Origin: an uncultured Erysipelotrichaceae bacterium | GTDB lineage: Bacteria; Bacillota_I; Bacilli_A; Erysipelotrichales; Erysipelotrichaceae | DNA length: 7,250 nt | Direction of reading: 5' to 3' | Assembly: GCA_944326175.1 (NCBI GenBank) | Contig: CALVCY010000079.1 | Coordinates: 1-7,250 of the forward strand | Shown here: piece by piece, positions 6,414 to 7,250 of the stretch | Numbering within the stretch: position 1 is the stretch's first letter | How the letters are laid out: every line of letters starts with the position of its first letter | Made by a program: the position numbers and the translations under genes | The notes under the pieces: generated by a model | Database searches by the model: none | The model's input: the letters and a program-made list of their open reading frames with translations, nothing else | Told to the model about the DNA's origin: nothing

Positions 6414-6448
6414 GGCACCGACTGATGGCAGTCGGTGCCTTACTTTTC
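6414..6448 (+). terminator. Strong intrinsic terminator of the three-gene operon
   Basis: GGCACCGACTG (6414-6424) and CAGTCGGTGCC (6429-6439) form a perfect 11-bp GC-rich stem with loop ATGG, followed by TTACTTTTC. It ends the plus-strand operon about 115 nt after the GT2 stop. Read on the minus strand, the tract after the stem (GTTTCC) is weaker, so it may only partly terminate transcription from the ABC remnant. Confidence 0.93.
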
Positions 6449-6461
6449 ATATTTGACGTTA

Positions 6462-6947
6462 CTAAAGAAAGCAACCATGTCTATTAATTCTGGGGTAATT
6501 CTCCATCTTTCTTATGGATGATCGTTGTGGCATGTTGGGCAACGATGGGTCATGCGTTACTAAGAACAGTCCGGTATGATGATTGGTATGTAGATCCGTT
6601 AGTAAGTCCATCAATTCATCTCGACTGTGCGTATCCAAGACTCCCGTTGGTTCATCCATCATCAAAATCTGTGGGGATATCATTAACGCTCTGGCAATCG
6701 CCACACGTTGTTTTTCACCACCACTGAGTTTGGCCACTTTCATTTTCATCAGTGGGTCGATATGGAGTAATTTCAACAACTCCAATGCGCGAAGCTTGTC
6801 CCGTTTGGCCAACATGATGTTTTCAAGGACGGTTGCATAGGGAAGCAATGCGTAGTTCTGCACGACCACACCAATGGATTTGGCGCGCAATTTATCGGTA
6901 CCTAGAATTGAAGTAGACTTATTCCGATATAAATCCGTTGGAGTCAA
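6462..6947 (-). pseudogene. Decayed ABC transporter ATPase (LolD/MacB or bacteriocin-export type)
   Basis: The core of an ABC nucleotide-binding domain is clear: Q-loop [10 protein letters not shown] (residues 27-36 of the 161-aa frame), TVLENIML (39-46), signature [15 protein letters not shown] (74-88), Walker [10 protein letters not shown] (94-102) and H-loop VTHD (130-133). The 5' part is damaged. NKSTSILGT (9-17) looks like the end of a Walker A motif (GKST..ILGT) that has lost its glycine loop. About 30 residues normally found between it and the Q-loop are missing. There is no ATG; the frame opens at a TTG with no ribosome binding site. At the 3' end, homology leaves the frame near 6525: the next frame reads [13 protein letters not shown] and stops at 6486-6484, the normal tail of such ATPases. 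A normal protein would be about 220-240 aa. It should not bind ATP and is very likely non-functional. QNYALLP..TV.ENI resembles LolD/MacB and lactococcin-972-type exporters; substrate unknown. Confidence 0.8.
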
Positions 6948-7047
6948 GTGTGCGATAGCGAGCTAAAACTGGGCCAAGTAAGGTGTAGTTAAGTGAAACC
7001 CAAATGATTATCAGGCTAATGAAAATGATCGGCTTAATCCACTTCTT
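6919..7047 (-). pseudogene. Membrane-protein fragment next to the ABC remnant
   Basis: One minus-strand frame reads KKWIKPIIFISL followed by IIIWVSLNYTLLG and then ARYRT, a basic start plus one hydrophobic helix, typical of the N-terminus of a membrane or secreted protein. It stops at 6921-6919, inside the decayed Walker A region and in a different frame. An ATG lies at 7051-7049, one base out of frame (ATG-T-AAG-AAG), so a single-base insertion may have broken the start. There is no ribosome binding site. This could be a leftover of the transporter's membrane partner fused to the ATPase by deletion, or a chance open frame. Confidence 0.35.
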
Positions 7048-7180
7048 ACATTTCTATATTAAATCATTGAACATATCAATATCGAATGATTGGCCTTTTT
7101 ATAATGATGCGTTTTCATAATTCAACGATATGGATATATGCGTATGCTTTGAAACGTTGATTATTCAAAGTTGAAATGGA

Positions 7181-7250
7181 CTATGGATTAGGACGATAAC
7201 CATCCTCTATCAAGAACTGGGCGATAAATTTGATTAAGCATTCAACCGTT
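7181..7250 (-). CDS. Possible C-terminal end of a gene entering from the right edge
   Basis: One minus-strand frame is open from the window edge (first full codon at 7249) to a TAG at 7183-7181 and reads TVECLIKFIAQFLIEDGYRP then NP. The amphipathic, protein-like composition suggests a real C-terminus, while the other two minus-strand frames contain stops. Only 22 residues are visible and I recognise no family. Between 7052 and 7180 I find no supported gene; that stretch is AT-rich with only very short frames. Confidence 0.25.
   Translation of the reverse strand, partial: TVECLIKFIAQFLIEDGYRPNP

Noticed and set aside
6518..6840. Plus-strand open frames opposite the ABC remnant
   Set aside because: The minus strand carries clear ABC motifs across this stretch, and the plus-strand frames have no recognisable features.
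7147..7170. CTTTGAA / TTCAAAG 7-bp inverted repeat with 10-nt spacer in the right-hand tail
   Set aside because: Short and AT-rich, with no matching second copy or gene end nearby; not distinguishable from chance.
1..7250. CRISPR arrays, tRNA or rRNA genes, insertion sequence ends
   Set aside because: I saw no regularly spaced direct repeats, no tRNA-like clover-leaf with a GGTTCGAAT-type arm, and no transposase motifs.

Overview
The window looks like chromosomal DNA of a low-to-mid GC Gram-positive bacterium (Bacillota). The evidence is an LtaS-family phosphoglycerol transferase, a Bacillus-type NagA, strong AGGAGG-like ribosome binding sites and intrinsic terminators with T tracts. An Erysipelotrichia-like host is a plausible guess, but the sequence alone does not prove it.

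Layout from left to right: (1) a small membrane protein on the plus strand (6-422). (2) A perfect, probably bidirectional hairpin terminator (447-476). (3) nagA on the minus strand (best start at 1654, stop at 509). (4) A 165-bp divergent intergenic region holding a sigma-A-type promoter for the plus-strand operon and possible operators for nagA. (5) A tight three-gene plus-strand operon, 1820-6299. It encodes an LtaS/GacH-like membrane sulfatase-fold enzyme, an O-antigen-ligase/polymerase-like membrane protein (gap of 3 nt) and a GT2 glycosyltransferase (8-nt overlap). (6) A strong terminator at 6414-6448. (7) A decayed minus-strand ABC transporter ATPase (about 6462-6947) with an eroded Walker A, an internal deletion and a 3' frameshift. 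(8) An AT-rich tail (6948-7250) with only short coding remnants.

The operon probably makes or finishes a surface glycan. The GT2 enzyme adds sugars on the cytoplasmic side, the ligase/polymerase-like protein acts on lipid-linked glycan outside the membrane, and the LtaS-like enzyme transfers phosphoglycerol from phosphatidylglycerol. The phosphoglycerol acceptor could be a polyglycerolphosphate chain or the glycan itself, as with streptococcal GacH. No flippase or initiating phosphoglycosyltransferase lies in the window, so the pathway is incomplete here. NagA supplies glucosamine-6-phosphate to amino-sugar metabolism and is transcribed away from the operon.

The most unusual signals are at the DNA level. 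The operon's -10 box ends only seven bases before the first ATG and there is no Shine-Dalgarno sequence, which suggests a leaderless message. Several long perfect inverted repeats lie inside coding sequence: a 15-bp stem at 1958-1995, a 20-bp palindrome at 5282-5301 and a 10-bp stem at 3608-3637. The dyad TGGTNNNACCA occurs 16 times in 7.25 kb, with four copies clustered around the divergent promoter.
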